From UBA7672 sp040398425 (lineage in GTDB: Bacteria; Pseudomonadota; Alphaproteobacteria; Caulobacterales; Hyphomonadaceae), in the NCBI GenBank assembly GCA_040398425.1, contig JBBATZ010000008.1:1-64000 (forward strand): a stretch of DNA of 64,000 nucleotides. The letters run 5' to 3'. Shown here piece by piece: positions 42,968 through 51,506 of this stretch. Numbering within the stretch: the first letter of the stretch is position 1; every line of letters begins with the position of its first letter. Both the position numbers and the translations under genes were made by a program. Below the pieces are notes generated by a model. The model ran no database searches. It was not told the DNA's origin and was given only the letters and a program-made list of their open reading frames with translations.

Positions 42968-43972
42968 CTATTCGGCCAGCACATTCAGCGGCGTCGCAAA
43001 CGCACCCCAGTCCAACTCGGTCAGCGCGAACGCCCATTGGGCGGCCTTGCCGTTGATCGCCTGCGCGAGCGACACGGCCTCGGGCGACGCACCCTCGGCT
43101 GTGGCTGCGCTTACCGTTACCCAGCCGCGATCCTTGACGCGCCAGCAGCGCACAACGATCGCGACGCCCGACGCGAGCCGCGTCACATGCTCGGCATGCG
43201 GCGCGCCCACCGCAACCTTTACAGCCGGCGTCACATCGGTTGGCGCAAGGCGCGTCAGCGCTTCGGCCACCATCTTCGGACCCAAGGCTGCGAAGACAAT
43301 CCGCCGGTCGTTGGGCGGGGCGAGTGAGAAGATGCCCGTGCCCGTGCTCTGCAATCTGTAAGGCTGGCCCTCTGAAGGCCGCACATCCGCGCCCGTAATG
43401 TCTGCCGCCGCGATCCGCACTACGTCGAGATCGAGCCAGGCCGAGGCGCGCTGCAACGGCGGCAGTACGCCATTGCCGACCGCCCAGGCCTGCAGGTCGT
43501 CAGGCTTGCGAATGTAGGACTGGCCCTCGCGATAGCCGACCAGCAGTCTGACGAAATCATTGCCTTCGCCATCGCTTACCTCGACCAACGCCCCCGTGCC
43601 GCCTTGCGCGGGGGCGCCGAGGCCGATGCGATCGAACTTGCGATCATCCCGCGTCATCGCCTTGGCGTAGGTGATGTGCGACAGCGCCTCGGTCAGCTCC
43701 TGCATCTTGGCGTCGGTGACAGGATAGCCGCCCTTCTCCGCCACGGCCCAGCCCTGTGGACCACGCACGATGTGGTAGCTCTCTTCGCTGGTAGTGACCG
43801 TCACCATGCCGACGAGCGCCGATTTTGACTCAAACGCCGGCAGCACCTGCCGCCCGACCTCCGAGCGCTGCAGTTCATCTTGCGGCGGCATCCAGGCGAC
43901 CGCGCCGAGCACCAGGGAGGCGGCTGCGACGCCGCCCAGAATCATGAGCGTCTTGCGTGATGGCTTGCTCAT
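42968..43972 (-). CDS. DUF4340 domain protein
   Basis: 334 residues. One N-terminal membrane helix (TLMILGGVAAASLVLGAVAW), then an extracytoplasmic domain with the DUF4340 pattern: repeated beta-rich text such as SYHIVRGPQGWAVAEKGGYPVTDAKMQELTEALSHI, and FDRIGLGAPAQGGTGALVEVSDGEG. ATG 43972 overlaps the GldG stop (ATGA). DUF4340 proteins commonly end GldA-GldF-GldG type ABC operons and are thought to belong to the same complex; function unknown. Confidence 0.85.
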   Translation of the reverse strand: MSKPSRKTLMILGGVAAASLVLGAVAWMPPQDELQRSEVGRQVLPAFESKSALVGMVTVTTSEESYHIVRGPQGWAVAEKGGYPVTDAKMQELTEALSHITYAKAMTRDDRKFDRIGLGAPAQGGTGALVEVSDGEGNDFVRLLVGYREGQSYIRKPDDLQAWAVGNGVLPPLQRASAWLDLDVVRIAAADITGADVRPSEGQPYRLQSTGTGIFSLAPPNDRRIVFAALGPKMVAEALTRLAPTDVTPAVKVAVGAPHAEHVTRLASGVAIVVRCWRVKDRGWVTVSAATAEGASPEAVSLAQAINGKAAQWAFALTELDWGAFATPLNVLAE

Positions 43973-45828
43973 GCTGCGCCTCCACGCCACCGGCTGCGCG
44001 AGGCGAACACACCGAGGCCGGCCAGCGCGACGAGGATGGGCGGCAGCCAGACATTGAGGAACAGCAGCCAAGCCTTAAGCGCATCTATGTCGCTCCTGAA
44101 CTCACGTTCGACGCCACGCAGCTGCCGCCGCGCATCGGCCGCCTCGGAGCGATATTGTCCGATCTCGTTGAGCTCCTCGGGCGTCGAAGCAGCACCGCTG
44201 GCGCGGCGCGATTCCAGAGCCTGCAGTTTTTCTTCAGCCGCCTTCAACACGTCTTCGAGGCGTTTCTGCTCCGCAAAGAGCCGCGTCCGCGCCGCCTCGC
44301 GCAGATCATCCACCCGCTTCATCGGTCTGGCCGCCTGCGCACGCGAGCGCAGCTCGGTCAATGCCGGATCGCCGCCCAGATTGTCGAGCGCGTTGAGCAC
44401 GAACGCCGCATTGTCGGCCAGCGCCGTGCGGGTCTGGGGATGAACATAAAAACTGTCGTCGAACATGTCGGTGTCAGCGATCAGGATCACATCCCCTGCC
44501 CGCGCCGACTCTGAGGCGAAGGGCGGCATGCGCGCCATCTCCTGCCGACGCAGTTCGGCGACCACCGGATCGACGTCAGCCTGCGGGATCGGCGGATCGG
44601 TGAAGGTCGAGAGGAATTTTCCTGAGACGCGCGCGGCCAGAACCTGCTGCGCGCCGATAGGCTGGTAGGCGTCCATCACGGCGCGGGGCTGCGGATCACT
44701 CGCCGCGATCGCGGCCGGTATCAGCGCGGCCTTGGCGCTGGTCTGGATCAAGGGTTCGACCGTTACGCCCACAGGCGGCTTGAAGATCAGGCGACCCGGT
44801 GCACCAAAGTTGATCGCGCGGGACAGGTCGGACGTGGTCACATCTGTGTGCGACATCAGGGCCGGCGGCGGCGCCGGGAAGAGCGGCTGGCCGACCTGCA
44901 TGGTGCGCCCGCCGCCGATGTCGACATTGACCGGCAGGGCCAGCGTTTCATCCGCGACCGTCTCGGTGTCTTCGGAGAGACCGAACATGCGCCCGATCCG
45001 TCCCAGGGATGAGGCCGCCGGCGTGTTGTCGCGCAGCGCCAGCGCCGAACGAGACACGGGATCGATGGCGATCAGCGCCGCGCCCTCGTGCACCAGGAAC
45101 TGGTCGATGACGTAGGACTGCCATTCGTCGAGCGCGGGCGGATGCACCATCAGCAGAACGTCAGTGCCCGTCGGCAGCGCGCGAAAATCCGGCGGCACGA
45201 TGTTGATCTCGTACGCGCGGCCGCCCTCGCGCAGGATGAAGGCCGATCCGGCCTCCGCTGGCTGCAGTTGGTAGGGCAGCAGGGACGACAGCACCGCCAC
45301 CTTGGGCGGGGAGGGATCGTCCAGCTGCGAGATCAGGCGCACCAGTTCGTATTCCAGCAGCGCGTCGCGCTCGGGTGCGAGGAAGGGGATCGTAATCACG
45401 TCCGCCGACGTGTTGTGGCCGATGACGCCAAAATAGAGCGGCTCGCCGCTTGTCGTGGGTCCTGCCGTTATGCCGGCAGCTACGATGCGATCTTCTTCGT
45501 CGGAAAATGGCGCGGGCTGCACTTCGCGGATCTTCACCTTGCCATCGCTCTGGGCGGCGATCTCCGCAATCAGCTGGCGGACGCGATCGGCATGGGCGCG
45601 GATGGCGGGATACTGTGCGCCGACATCGCGCGAATAGACGAATTCGAGTTCGACGGGTTCAATGAGCCGCTGCACAACGCGCTTGGCCGAGGTCGAAAGC
45701 GTGTAGAGCCCATTGTCTGTGAAATCGGCGCGCGCGCCGGGAAGCGAGCGCCACGCGGCGAGGTTGAGACCCACAAAAATCGCGGCGGCGGCCAGACTGA
45801 CGAGAATGGCGAAATGGCTGCGGCGCAT
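43969..45828 (-). CDS. GldG-like ABC transporter auxiliary protein
   Basis: 619 residues. N-terminal helix (FAILVSLAAAAIFVGLNLAAW), a large periplasmic region starting ADFTDNGLYTLSTSAKRVVQRLIEPVELEFVYSRD (the GldG family opening), and a C-terminal helix followed by ASRSRWRGGA. A coiled coil (FAEQKRLEDVLKAAEEKLQALES) precedes the last helix. ATG 45828 lies 6 bases after GGGAGG; ATG 45834, which overlaps the permease stop, is an alternative. Named by resemblance to the gliding protein GldG; no gliding motility is implied. Confidence 0.88.
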   Translation of the reverse strand: MRRSHFAILVSLAAAAIFVGLNLAAWRSLPGARADFTDNGLYTLSTSAKRVVQRLIEPVELEFVYSRDVGAQYPAIRAHADRVRQLIAEIAAQSDGKVKIREVQPAPFSDEEDRIVAAGITAGPTTSGEPLYFGVIGHNTSADVITIPFLAPERDALLEYELVRLISQLDDPSPPKVAVLSSLLPYQLQPAEAGSAFILREGGRAYEINIVPPDFRALPTGTDVLLMVHPPALDEWQSYVIDQFLVHEGAALIAIDPVSRSALALRDNTPAASSLGRIGRMFGLSEDTETVADETLALPVNVDIGGGRTMQVGQPLFPAPPPALMSHTDVTTSDLSRAINFGAPGRLIFKPPVGVTVEPLIQTSAKAALIPAAIAASDPQPRAVMDAYQPIGAQQVLAARVSGKFLSTFTDPPIPQADVDPVVAELRRQEMARMPPFASESARAGDVILIADTDMFDDSFYVHPQTRTALADNAAFVLNALDNLGGDPALTELRSRAQAARPMKRVDDLREAARTRLFAEQKRLEDVLKAAEEKLQALESRRASGAASTPEELNEIGQYRSEAADARRQLRGVEREFRSDIDALKAWLLFLNVWLPPILVALAGLGVFASRSRWRGGAA

Positions 45829-45830
45829 CT

Positions 45831-46589
45831 TCATCCTCCCTTCCGCCCGCTGACCCACACCGCGTTGAGCGTGAGCCACAGACCGATGAAGCCGAGATAG
45901 AAGACCAGCGAACGCAGTTCGAGCACGCCGCGCTGGGCAGCCTCGAAATGAGTGAGCAGCGAGAACGACGCCAGCATGTCGGCCATCACCGGACCAAGCG
46001 CATTGCCCACGATCGGCAGGCCCGCCGCCGTGAACAGGAAACCAACCGCCACCGAGAGCACGAACGCCACCACCTGATTGCCCGCCGCAGCCGACATCGC
46101 GCAGGCAATGGCGAGGTAACTACCTGCCATCAGGAAGCTCATCAGGTAGCCGAGCGCGATCGCGGCATTATCAGGCGCGCCCAGCCAGTTGACCGAAATC
46201 CACATCGGCAAGGTGAGCGCCAGCGCCGCCCCCGCCACAGTCCACGCCGCGAGGAATTTGCCGAGCACCAGCGACCATGTCGGGGCCGGCAGGGTGAGCA
46301 AGAGTTCGAGCGTCCCTCCCCTCGCCTCATCAGCCCAAAGCCGCATCGCAATGGCGGGGAGGAAGACGAGATAAAGCCAGGGATGGAAAAGGAAAAAGGG
46401 CGAGAGGTCCGCCTGGTTGGTCTCGAAGAAGCGGCCGATCTCGAAGGTGAAGGCGCCCAGTGCGATCAGGAAGATCGTCATGAACACATAGGCGAGCGGC
46501 GTCAGGAAGTAAGCCGCCAGCTCGCGCAGATAGATCGCGCGCATCGTGTTGAGCGCAGGCTTTGCATCGGAGAACAGGTCTGCGATCAC
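45831..46589 (-). CDS. ABC transporter permease, GldF type
   Basis: 252 residues with six membrane helices. MRAIYLRELAAYFLTPLAYVFMTIFLIALGAFTFEIGRFFE and LWADEARGGTLELLLTLPAPTWSLVLGKFLAAW are the typical ABC-2 permease opening. Start GTG 46589 overlaps the ATPase stop (GTGA). It is the membrane partner of the ATPase and GldG-like protein; the substrate is unknown. Confidence 0.9.
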   Translation of the reverse strand: MIADLFSDAKPALNTMRAIYLRELAAYFLTPLAYVFMTIFLIALGAFTFEIGRFFETNQADLSPFFLFHPWLYLVFLPAIAMRLWADEARGGTLELLLTLPAPTWSLVLGKFLAAWTVAGAALALTLPMWISVNWLGAPDNAAIALGYLMSFLMAGSYLAIACAMSAAAGNQVVAFVLSVAVGFLFTAAGLPIVGNALGPVMADMLASFSLLTHFEAAQRGVLELRSLVFYLGFIGLWLTLNAVWVSGRKGG

Positions 46590-47332
46590 GCGCCATTCTC
46601 CGCCGGCATCGGCTCCGTCCGCGTCAGCGCGTGGAAGGCATCATCCAGCCGTCCCGATGGCGTGCTCGCCGCAAGCCCTGCCGGCGTCGTGTCCGTGATG
46701 ATCGCGCCGCGATCAATCAGCACAATGCGCGAGCACATCGCCTCGACCTCATCGAGCTGGTGTGTCGAGATCAGGATCGCCTTCGTTTGCGCCATGCGCT
46801 TGATCAGGGCACGCATCAGGATTTTCTGGTTGGGGTCGAGCCCGTCCGTGGGTTCATCGAGGATCAGCACCGGCGGATCATGCAAGATGGCGCCAGCCAG
46901 CGCGACACGGCGGCGATAGCCTTTCGACAGCGTCTCGATCGGATTTCCCATCACACTGGTGATCCCCGCATCATCCGCAACGCGCGCGATCGCTGCCTTC
47001 GTGGTGGCGCGCGACAGGCCGTGCGTGCGTGCGAGGAAAGCAAGGAAGGCTTTCACCGACAGGTCGAGATAGAGCGGCGCGCCTTCGGCAAGATAGCCAA
47101 GCGAGGTCTGCGCGTGTGTCCGGTTGGTGAGGATCGATGCGCCGTTGATGAATGCGTTGCCCGAGTCGGGTTCGAGGAACCCCGCGATCATCCGCATGGT
47201 GGTCGACTTGCCCGCGCCATTTGGACCAAGGAAGGCGACCGTCTCGCCCTTGGCCACAGAGAAGCTGGCGCCGCGCACGGCCGGGCGCTGATGAAAGGAT
47301 TTGGAGAGCTCGGCGACCGTTAGCGCGTCCAT
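46586..47332 (-). CDS. ABC transporter ATP-binding protein, GldA type
   Basis: 248 residues. Walker A FLGPNGAGKSTTMRMIAGFL, signature TLSKGYRRRVALAGAILHDP, Walker B VLILDEPTDGLDPNQ, H-loop ISTHQLDEVEAM. The Y-R-R-R in the signature position is typical of the gliding/ABC-2 group rather than importers. It heads an operon on the minus strand: ATPase, permease, GldG-like, DUF4340, all with 4-base overlaps. Upstream lies a 387-base gene-free stretch. Confidence 0.92.
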   Translation of the reverse strand: MDALTVAELSKSFHQRPAVRGASFSVAKGETVAFLGPNGAGKSTTMRMIAGFLEPDSGNAFINGASILTNRTHAQTSLGYLAEGAPLYLDLSVKAFLAFLARTHGLSRATTKAAIARVADDAGITSVMGNPIETLSKGYRRRVALAGAILHDPPVLILDEPTDGLDPNQKILMRALIKRMAQTKAILISTHQLDEVEAMCSRIVLIDRGAIITDTTPAGLAASTPSGRLDDAFHALTRTEPMPAENGA

Positions 47333-47719
47333 ATACTCATCCTGGGTCCGAGACCGGGGGAGTTAACCGGGGGAACGTGAAGAATCGTCCAATTGGTCAC
47401 CCGAAAGGCTGGCGATTCGTCGGAAGTCGCAGCGATTCGCGGAATCCTGCATGGAATCGCGCAAACGCTCACGACCCCGAAGGGCGATGTAAGTCACTGA
47501 TTTTAGGGAGTAAGGTGTCGGGCGAACCGACAGTCGCAACCCTGGGGGGCTGGGGGGCTGTTGGGTCCAAGGTCGGCGTCTTAACCATCCGCCCGACCCG
47601 ATTAACTTGTACGGGATCGGCGGCTTTGGCCAGCACTAATTGCTGAGATATTGCGAATTCTTCGTAATGATTGCAGCCTCTTTGCTGACGGCGCACTGAC
47701 CCTTTGTATGGGATCCGTA
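47333..47719. other. gene-free stretch with inverted repeats and G-tract
   Basis: 387 bases between divergent genes (GldA-type and DUF2794) with no convincing ORF. It holds GATTC-GCG-GAATC and an overlapping GCGATTC/GAATCGC inverted repeat around 47435-47466, a CTGGGGGG tandem near 47550, two TTAAC units (47581 and 47602) and an A/T-richer segment just before the DUF2794 gene. Enough room for two promoters and a small RNA; no RNA family was recognised. Confidence 0.6.
47581..47588 (+). promoter_or_regulatory. possible CtrA half-site TTAACCAT
   Basis: TTAACCAT is the half-site of the alphaproteobacterial cell-cycle regulator CtrA; a second TTAAC follows at 47602. The full TTAA-N7-TTAA spacing is not met, so this is a weak match, about 130 bases before the DUF2794 start. 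Confidence 0.25.
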
Positions 47720-48085
47720 ATGACGCAGCAGACCGAGCCAGGACTTTCCGCTTCTTCCAACCATTCCTCATCGTCAGGATTGGCAAAACGCATCTGGTTC
47801 GATCGCCGCGAACTCGATCAGATCCTCTGGACGTACGGGAAGCTGGTCTCAGAGGGCGAATGCCGCGACTACGCCATCGGCGCTTTTGGCGATCATGCCG
47901 CCTTCTGCATGCACAAGCGCACATCGGACGCGCCGACCTGGACGGTGGAAAAGTGGCCCGAGCTCGCCCGCAAGCAGGGCGCGTATGTGCTGACCAACAG
48001 CACCGGACAAGTCATCAAGCGCGGGCATGAGCTGCAGCAGGTGCTGCGTTTCTTCGACAAGCGGCGCTTCAACGTGATCGAATAA
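47720..48085 (+). CDS. DUF2794 protein
   Basis: 121 residues from ATG 47720 (an in-frame ATG at 47708 is possible). Core text RIWFDRRELDQILWTYGKLVSEGECRDYAIGAFGDHAAFCMHKRTSDAPTWTVEKWPELARKQGAYVLTNSTGQVIKRGHEL is the DUF2794 signature of alphaproteobacteria. The protein is cytoplasmic (no signal) with a disordered Ser-rich start. The function is unknown. It is followed by a strong bidirectional terminator. Confidence 0.88.
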   Translation: MTQQTEPGLSASSNHSSSSGLAKRIWFDRRELDQILWTYGKLVSEGECRDYAIGAFGDHAAFCMHKRTSDAPTWTVEKWPELARKQGAYVLTNSTGQVIKRGHELQQVLRFFDKRRFNVIE

Positions 48086-48142
48086 AAGGTCCCCAATCCC
48101 TCCACAGGGCGAAATCCACACCTGTTGGCAAATCGAAATGAA

Positions 48143-48172
48143 AAGCCCCGGACCAGCGAAGGTCCGGGGCTT
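48143..48172 (+). terminator. bidirectional terminator
   Basis: 12-bp perfect stem, AAGCCCCGGACC at 48143-48154 and GGTCCGGGGCTT at 48161-48172, 6-base loop AGCGAA. Flanking AAAA and TTCCATTTT suit termination in both directions, between DUF2794 and the convergent BI-1 gene. Confidence 0.9.
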
Positions 48173-48200
48173 CCATTTTCGTTTCGCTATCGATCGCGCG

Positions 48201-48989
48201 TTAGTCGCGGGACGACAGGAACATCAGCACGATGCGGAACATGTTGATGAACGAGATGAAGAAGTTCAGCGCCCCCCAGTTGGTGAGCACCGCAAGGCTG
48301 CGGGCGTCCCCACCGAAAGCGTAATAGCCATTCTTCAGCTGCTGCGTCTCAACGGCGATCAACACGGCCGACAGCGCGAACACCGCGCCCATGATGATCC
48401 ACTCGAACATCGAGGACGGCGGCAGGATGAAGTTCAGCAGCGACATGGCGAACACGCCCCACATCGCCATGATGGCGAAGGAGCCGAGACCCGACAGGTC
48501 ACGCTTCGTGGTGTAGCCGAACAGCGACAGCGCGCCGAAGGCGGAAGCTGTGATCAGGAAGGCCTTCGCGATGGTCGGGTACGTGACCGACGAGATCGCG
48601 ATTCCGCCCCGCGTCGACATATCCATCGGCATGCCCGAGGACGCCGATTCAGCAGCTGCGACCCAGATGCCGAGACCCAGGCCCATCATCACGACGATGG
48701 CCCAGTACATGATGCCCGTCGCAAGCGGCGATGGGTTCTTCATGAAGAACATTGAGCCCAGCATGAGTACGATCGGGCCCCACTGTACGACGAAGTAGAG
48801 CGGTGTGCCGAACACGAGCTGCGTAACCGGCTCTATCGCGCCGGCCGCCCAGGCGAGCGCGCCCGCGAGCAAGATGCCAAGCGTCAGCTTGTTGTAGACG
48901 CCGAGCATGAACTTGCGCAGGCCAGCGTCCAGGGACATGTCGCCCGTTTGAGCGCCAGCGCTCGGTTGGGCATATCGGAAGTCAGCCAT
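48201..48989 (-). CDS. Bax inhibitor-1/YccA family membrane protein
   Basis: 262 residues with seven membrane helices. The N-terminal LRKFMLGVYNKLTLGILLAGALAWAAG and the C-terminal YGGDARSLAVL-like region (YYAFGGDARSLAVLTNWGALNFFISFINMFRIVLMF) are typical of the BI-1 family. In bacteria these act as pH-sensitive calcium leak or quality-control partners of FtsH; role here not known. ATG 48989 was chosen, as upstream reading is not family-like. Confidence 0.92.
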   Translation of the reverse strand: MADFRYAQPSAGAQTGDMSLDAGLRKFMLGVYNKLTLGILLAGALAWAAGAIEPVTQLVFGTPLYFVVQWGPIVLMLGSMFFMKNPSPLATGIMYWAIVVMMGLGLGIWVAAAESASSGMPMDMSTRGGIAISSVTYPTIAKAFLITASAFGALSLFGYTTKRDLSGLGSFAIMAMWGVFAMSLLNFILPPSSMFEWIIMGAVFALSAVLIAVETQQLKNGYYAFGGDARSLAVLTNWGALNFFISFINMFRIVLMFLSSRD

Positions 48990-49015
48990 GGTCTGTGTTT
49001 CAACCCTCTGTCTGC

Positions 49016-49034
49016 GGTGAGAAGCTGTCTCACC
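49016..49034. other. hairpin in the leader of the BI-1 gene
   Basis: GGTGAGA at 49016-49022 and TCTCACC at 49028-49034 form a 7-bp stem with 5-base loop, about 27 bases upstream of the BI-1 start on its transcript. Could affect translation or mark a regulator site. Confidence 0.35.
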
Positions 49035-49233
49035 AACGCCTTTGAATAATGGGCATCCCCCCTCGCGAATGCAAGTAAATCCGGGTGTTTTCGCAGCGTC
49101 TGGCGATAATGTGAGAGGGCTAAATGAGAGCTGAACGCGGAATCCGGCCCGCTTCGGCACATACGGTGCCATGTAAGCATAATTACGCACACTTTCGCCG
49201 CGCTCGCCCATATGCTCTCACCTGAACACCGCC

Positions 49234-49773
49234 ATGAGCCTCCGCCTCTTCCTCGCCATTCCCGTTCCGCCGGAGATTGCGGCGCGTCTGTCGGCGCTGG
49301 AAACTGACGTGCCGGGCGCGTCCTGGCGACAACCCGAACACTTTCATCTGACACTCCGCTTCATCGGCGAAGTGGACGAGGCCACAGCCCGCGACATCGA
49401 CCTTGAGCTTGGCCGCATCGTCGCCGCGCCTTTCGAGATCAGCTTGCGCAGCACCGGCAGTTTCGGCGGCAAGGAGCCGAGCGCGTTGTGGGCGGGCGTC
49501 GATGCGCCGCCCGACCTCGCGCGGCTTGCGCGTACATGCGAGACCGCCGTGCGCAATGCAGGGCTAGCGCCGGAGAGCCGCAAGTACACACCGCACGTCA
49601 CCCTCGCCTATCTTATCGGCACGCTGGACGATGAAGTCGCCCCCTACCTGCAGGACACCGCTGACTTCCGCACCGAGGCCTTCTGGGTCGATCATTTCTG
49701 CATGTACTCCTCGCGCATGACCAAGGCGGGCAGCCACTATGTCGAGGAAGCCGTCTATCCCCTGATCGGCTGA
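49234..49773 (+). CDS. thpR: RNA 2',3'-cyclic phosphodiesterase (LigT/ThpR)
   Basis: 179 residues of the 2H phosphoesterase fold with its two HxTx motifs: HFHLTLRFIGEV (about residue 38) and HVTLAYL (about 126). It opens 2',3'-cyclic phosphates in RNA, and in some members ligates 2'-5' ends. The start at ATG 49234 gives MSLRLFLAIPVPPEI, the family opening. A 13-bp tandem duplication overlaps its stop codon. Confidence 0.93.
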   Translation: MSLRLFLAIPVPPEIAARLSALETDVPGASWRQPEHFHLTLRFIGEVDEATARDIDLELGRIVAAPFEISLRSTGSFGGKEPSALWAGVDAPPDLARLARTCETAVRNAGLAPESRKYTPHVTLAYLIGTLDDEVAPYLQDTADFRTEAFWVDHFCMYSSRMTKAGSHYVEEAVYPLIG

Positions 49774-49789
49774 TTTGATCGGCTGATAT
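49764..49789 (+). repeat. 13-bp tandem duplication over the thpR stop
   Basis: GATCGGCTGATTT at 49764-49776 is repeated as GATCGGCTGATAT at 49777-49789 (one mismatch). The first copy contains the TGA stop of thpR; the second puts another TGA downstream. Confidence 0.8.
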
Positions 49790-49899
49790 CTGGAATCCCT
49801 ACACTGGCTACCGCTACGGCGCCGGATGCCGTCCAAAATTTTGCTGCTAGGCTCCCGTCCATAACAGAGCGGGGGCGCGATCCCCGCGAGGGAGTGCAA

Positions 49900-51498
49900 A
49901 TGTCCTTCGGATACGGTGATGTCTTCGACGCCGTTGGTGACGCCGTGCAGCCGGACGATCCCGCCATCCACTGCGATGGCGAGACAATTGCGTGGTCTCA
50001 GTTCACAGCGGCCACCAACGCTCTCGCCCGCAACCTCGTCGACGCGGGGCTCAAGCCCGGCGCCAAGGTTGCGGAATACCTGCGCAACAGCCCGGCTTAC
50101 CCAATCGTGTTCGTCGCGGCGATGAAGGCGCGACTCACGCCCGTGAACGTCAACTATCGCTACGGTCCTGACGAACTCGCCTACCTGCTCGACAATTGCG
50201 ACGCGGAAGTCGTCGTGTTCGACGCAGACTTTGTCGACAATGTCCGCGCCATCCGTCCGCGCCTGCCCGGTGTGAAGCTGTGGCTAAGCGCCAGCGCGCG
50301 CGTCGATGGTTTCGATTACCTGGATGATCTCACGCCTGGCGATGGCGCGAAGCTCGGCATCGAGCGCTCGCGCGACGATCTCTTCCTGCTCTACACTGGC
50401 GGCACCACCGGCATGCCGAAGGGCGTGATGTGGCCGAGCCATGTCTGGTGGGAGGTGCTTGGCCCCGGCCGCGCGCCCGTGCTGGGCATGGAGCCGCCGG
50501 CGACGCTGGCCGCGCTGCAGGACCAGATCCGCACGGGCGCGGGCCGCGCGCCGGTCTATATCGCCCCGCCTCTCATGCACGGCACCGGCATGTTCACCGG
50601 GTTCGGTGCGCTTTCAAAAGGCGCACCGATCGTGCTGACCCGCTCGATGCGCTTTGATGCGCCGACAGCGCTCGACGCGATGACGCGTCACGCCACTGGC
50701 GGCATGGCGATCGTCGGCGACGCCTTTGCCAAGCCACTGCTCGATGCGTTGCGCGCCGGGCCATCCCGCTACGACGTGCGCGCCATGCGCACCATCACCT
50801 CCAGCGGCATGATGTGGAGCCCTGAGGTGAAACAGGGCCTGTTCGACTTCATGCCCGACGTCGCCCTGTTCGACAGTTTTGGCGCCTCCGAAGCGACCGG
50901 CCTTGGCGCGTCCGTTACGACACGCGACGTGAAGCCGGAGGATGCGAAGTTCGATGCGCCCAACACCATCGTTGTGCGCGCCAGTGACCACACGCCGGTG
51001 ACGCCCGGCTCAGGCGAGGTCGGCCTTGTCGCGAAGTGGAGCAACCTGCCTCTTGGCTACTACAAGGACGCGGAGAAAACTGCGCGCACTTATGTCGTGA
51101 TCAATGGGGTGCGCCACCTGATCTCTGGCGACCATGCAACAGTTGAAGCCGATGGCCGCATTCGCCTGCTGGGCCGCGGCAGCCACTGCATCAATTCGGG
51201 TGGTGAAAAAATCTATCCGGAGGAAGTCGAGGAGAGCCTGAAGTCGCATCCCAAAGTGGTGGATGCGCTGGTCTTCGGCTTGCCGGATGAACGCTTCGGT
51301 CAGACGATCGCTGCGGTTGTATCGCTGGAACCCGGCGCACAGGCGGCGCCCGAAGACCTGATCGAACACGTACGCGGCCGCCTCAGCCACTACAAGGCGC
51401 CGCGCCGCATCCGTATTCTCGCAACAGTGCCGCGCGCGCCGAACGGAAAGCCCGACTATCCCGCTGCGCGCGATATGTTCACCGCTGGCGGCGCTTAG
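49900..51498 (+). CDS. acyl-CoA synthetase (AMP-dependent ligase)
   Basis: 532 residues. AMP-binding motif LLYTGGTTGMPKGVMWPS, A5 region SFGASEATG, hinge region YYKDAEKTARTY and C-terminal INSGGEKIYPEEVEESLKSHPKVVDALVFGLPDERFGQ, then the lysine motif PRAPNGKPDY. It activates a carboxylic acid, probably a fatty or aromatic acid, as its CoA thioester through an acyl-adenylate. ATG 49900 has GAGGGAG 5 bases upstream; a GC-rich 6-bp hairpin (GCGGGG/CCCCGC) lies just before that site. It stands alone. Confidence 0.92.
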   Translation: MSFGYGDVFDAVGDAVQPDDPAIHCDGETIAWSQFTAATNALARNLVDAGLKPGAKVAEYLRNSPAYPIVFVAAMKARLTPVNVNYRYGPDELAYLLDNCDAEVVVFDADFVDNVRAIRPRLPGVKLWLSASARVDGFDYLDDLTPGDGAKLGIERSRDDLFLLYTGGTTGMPKGVMWPSHVWWEVLGPGRAPVLGMEPPATLAALQDQIRTGAGRAPVYIAPPLMHGTGMFTGFGALSKGAPIVLTRSMRFDAPTALDAMTRHATGGMAIVGDAFAKPLLDALRAGPSRYDVRAMRTITSSGMMWSPEVKQGLFDFMPDVALFDSFGASEATGLGASVTTRDVKPEDAKFDAPNTIVVRASDHTPVTPGSGEVGLVAKWSNLPLGYYKDAEKTARTYVVINGVRHLISGDHATVEADGRIRLLGRGSHCINSGGEKIYPEEVEESLKSHPKVVDALVFGLPDERFGQTIAAVVSLEPGAQAAPEDLIEHVRGRLSHYKAPRRIRILATVPRAPNGKPDYPAARDMFTAGGA

Positions 51499-51506
51499 GT
51501 CTGCCC

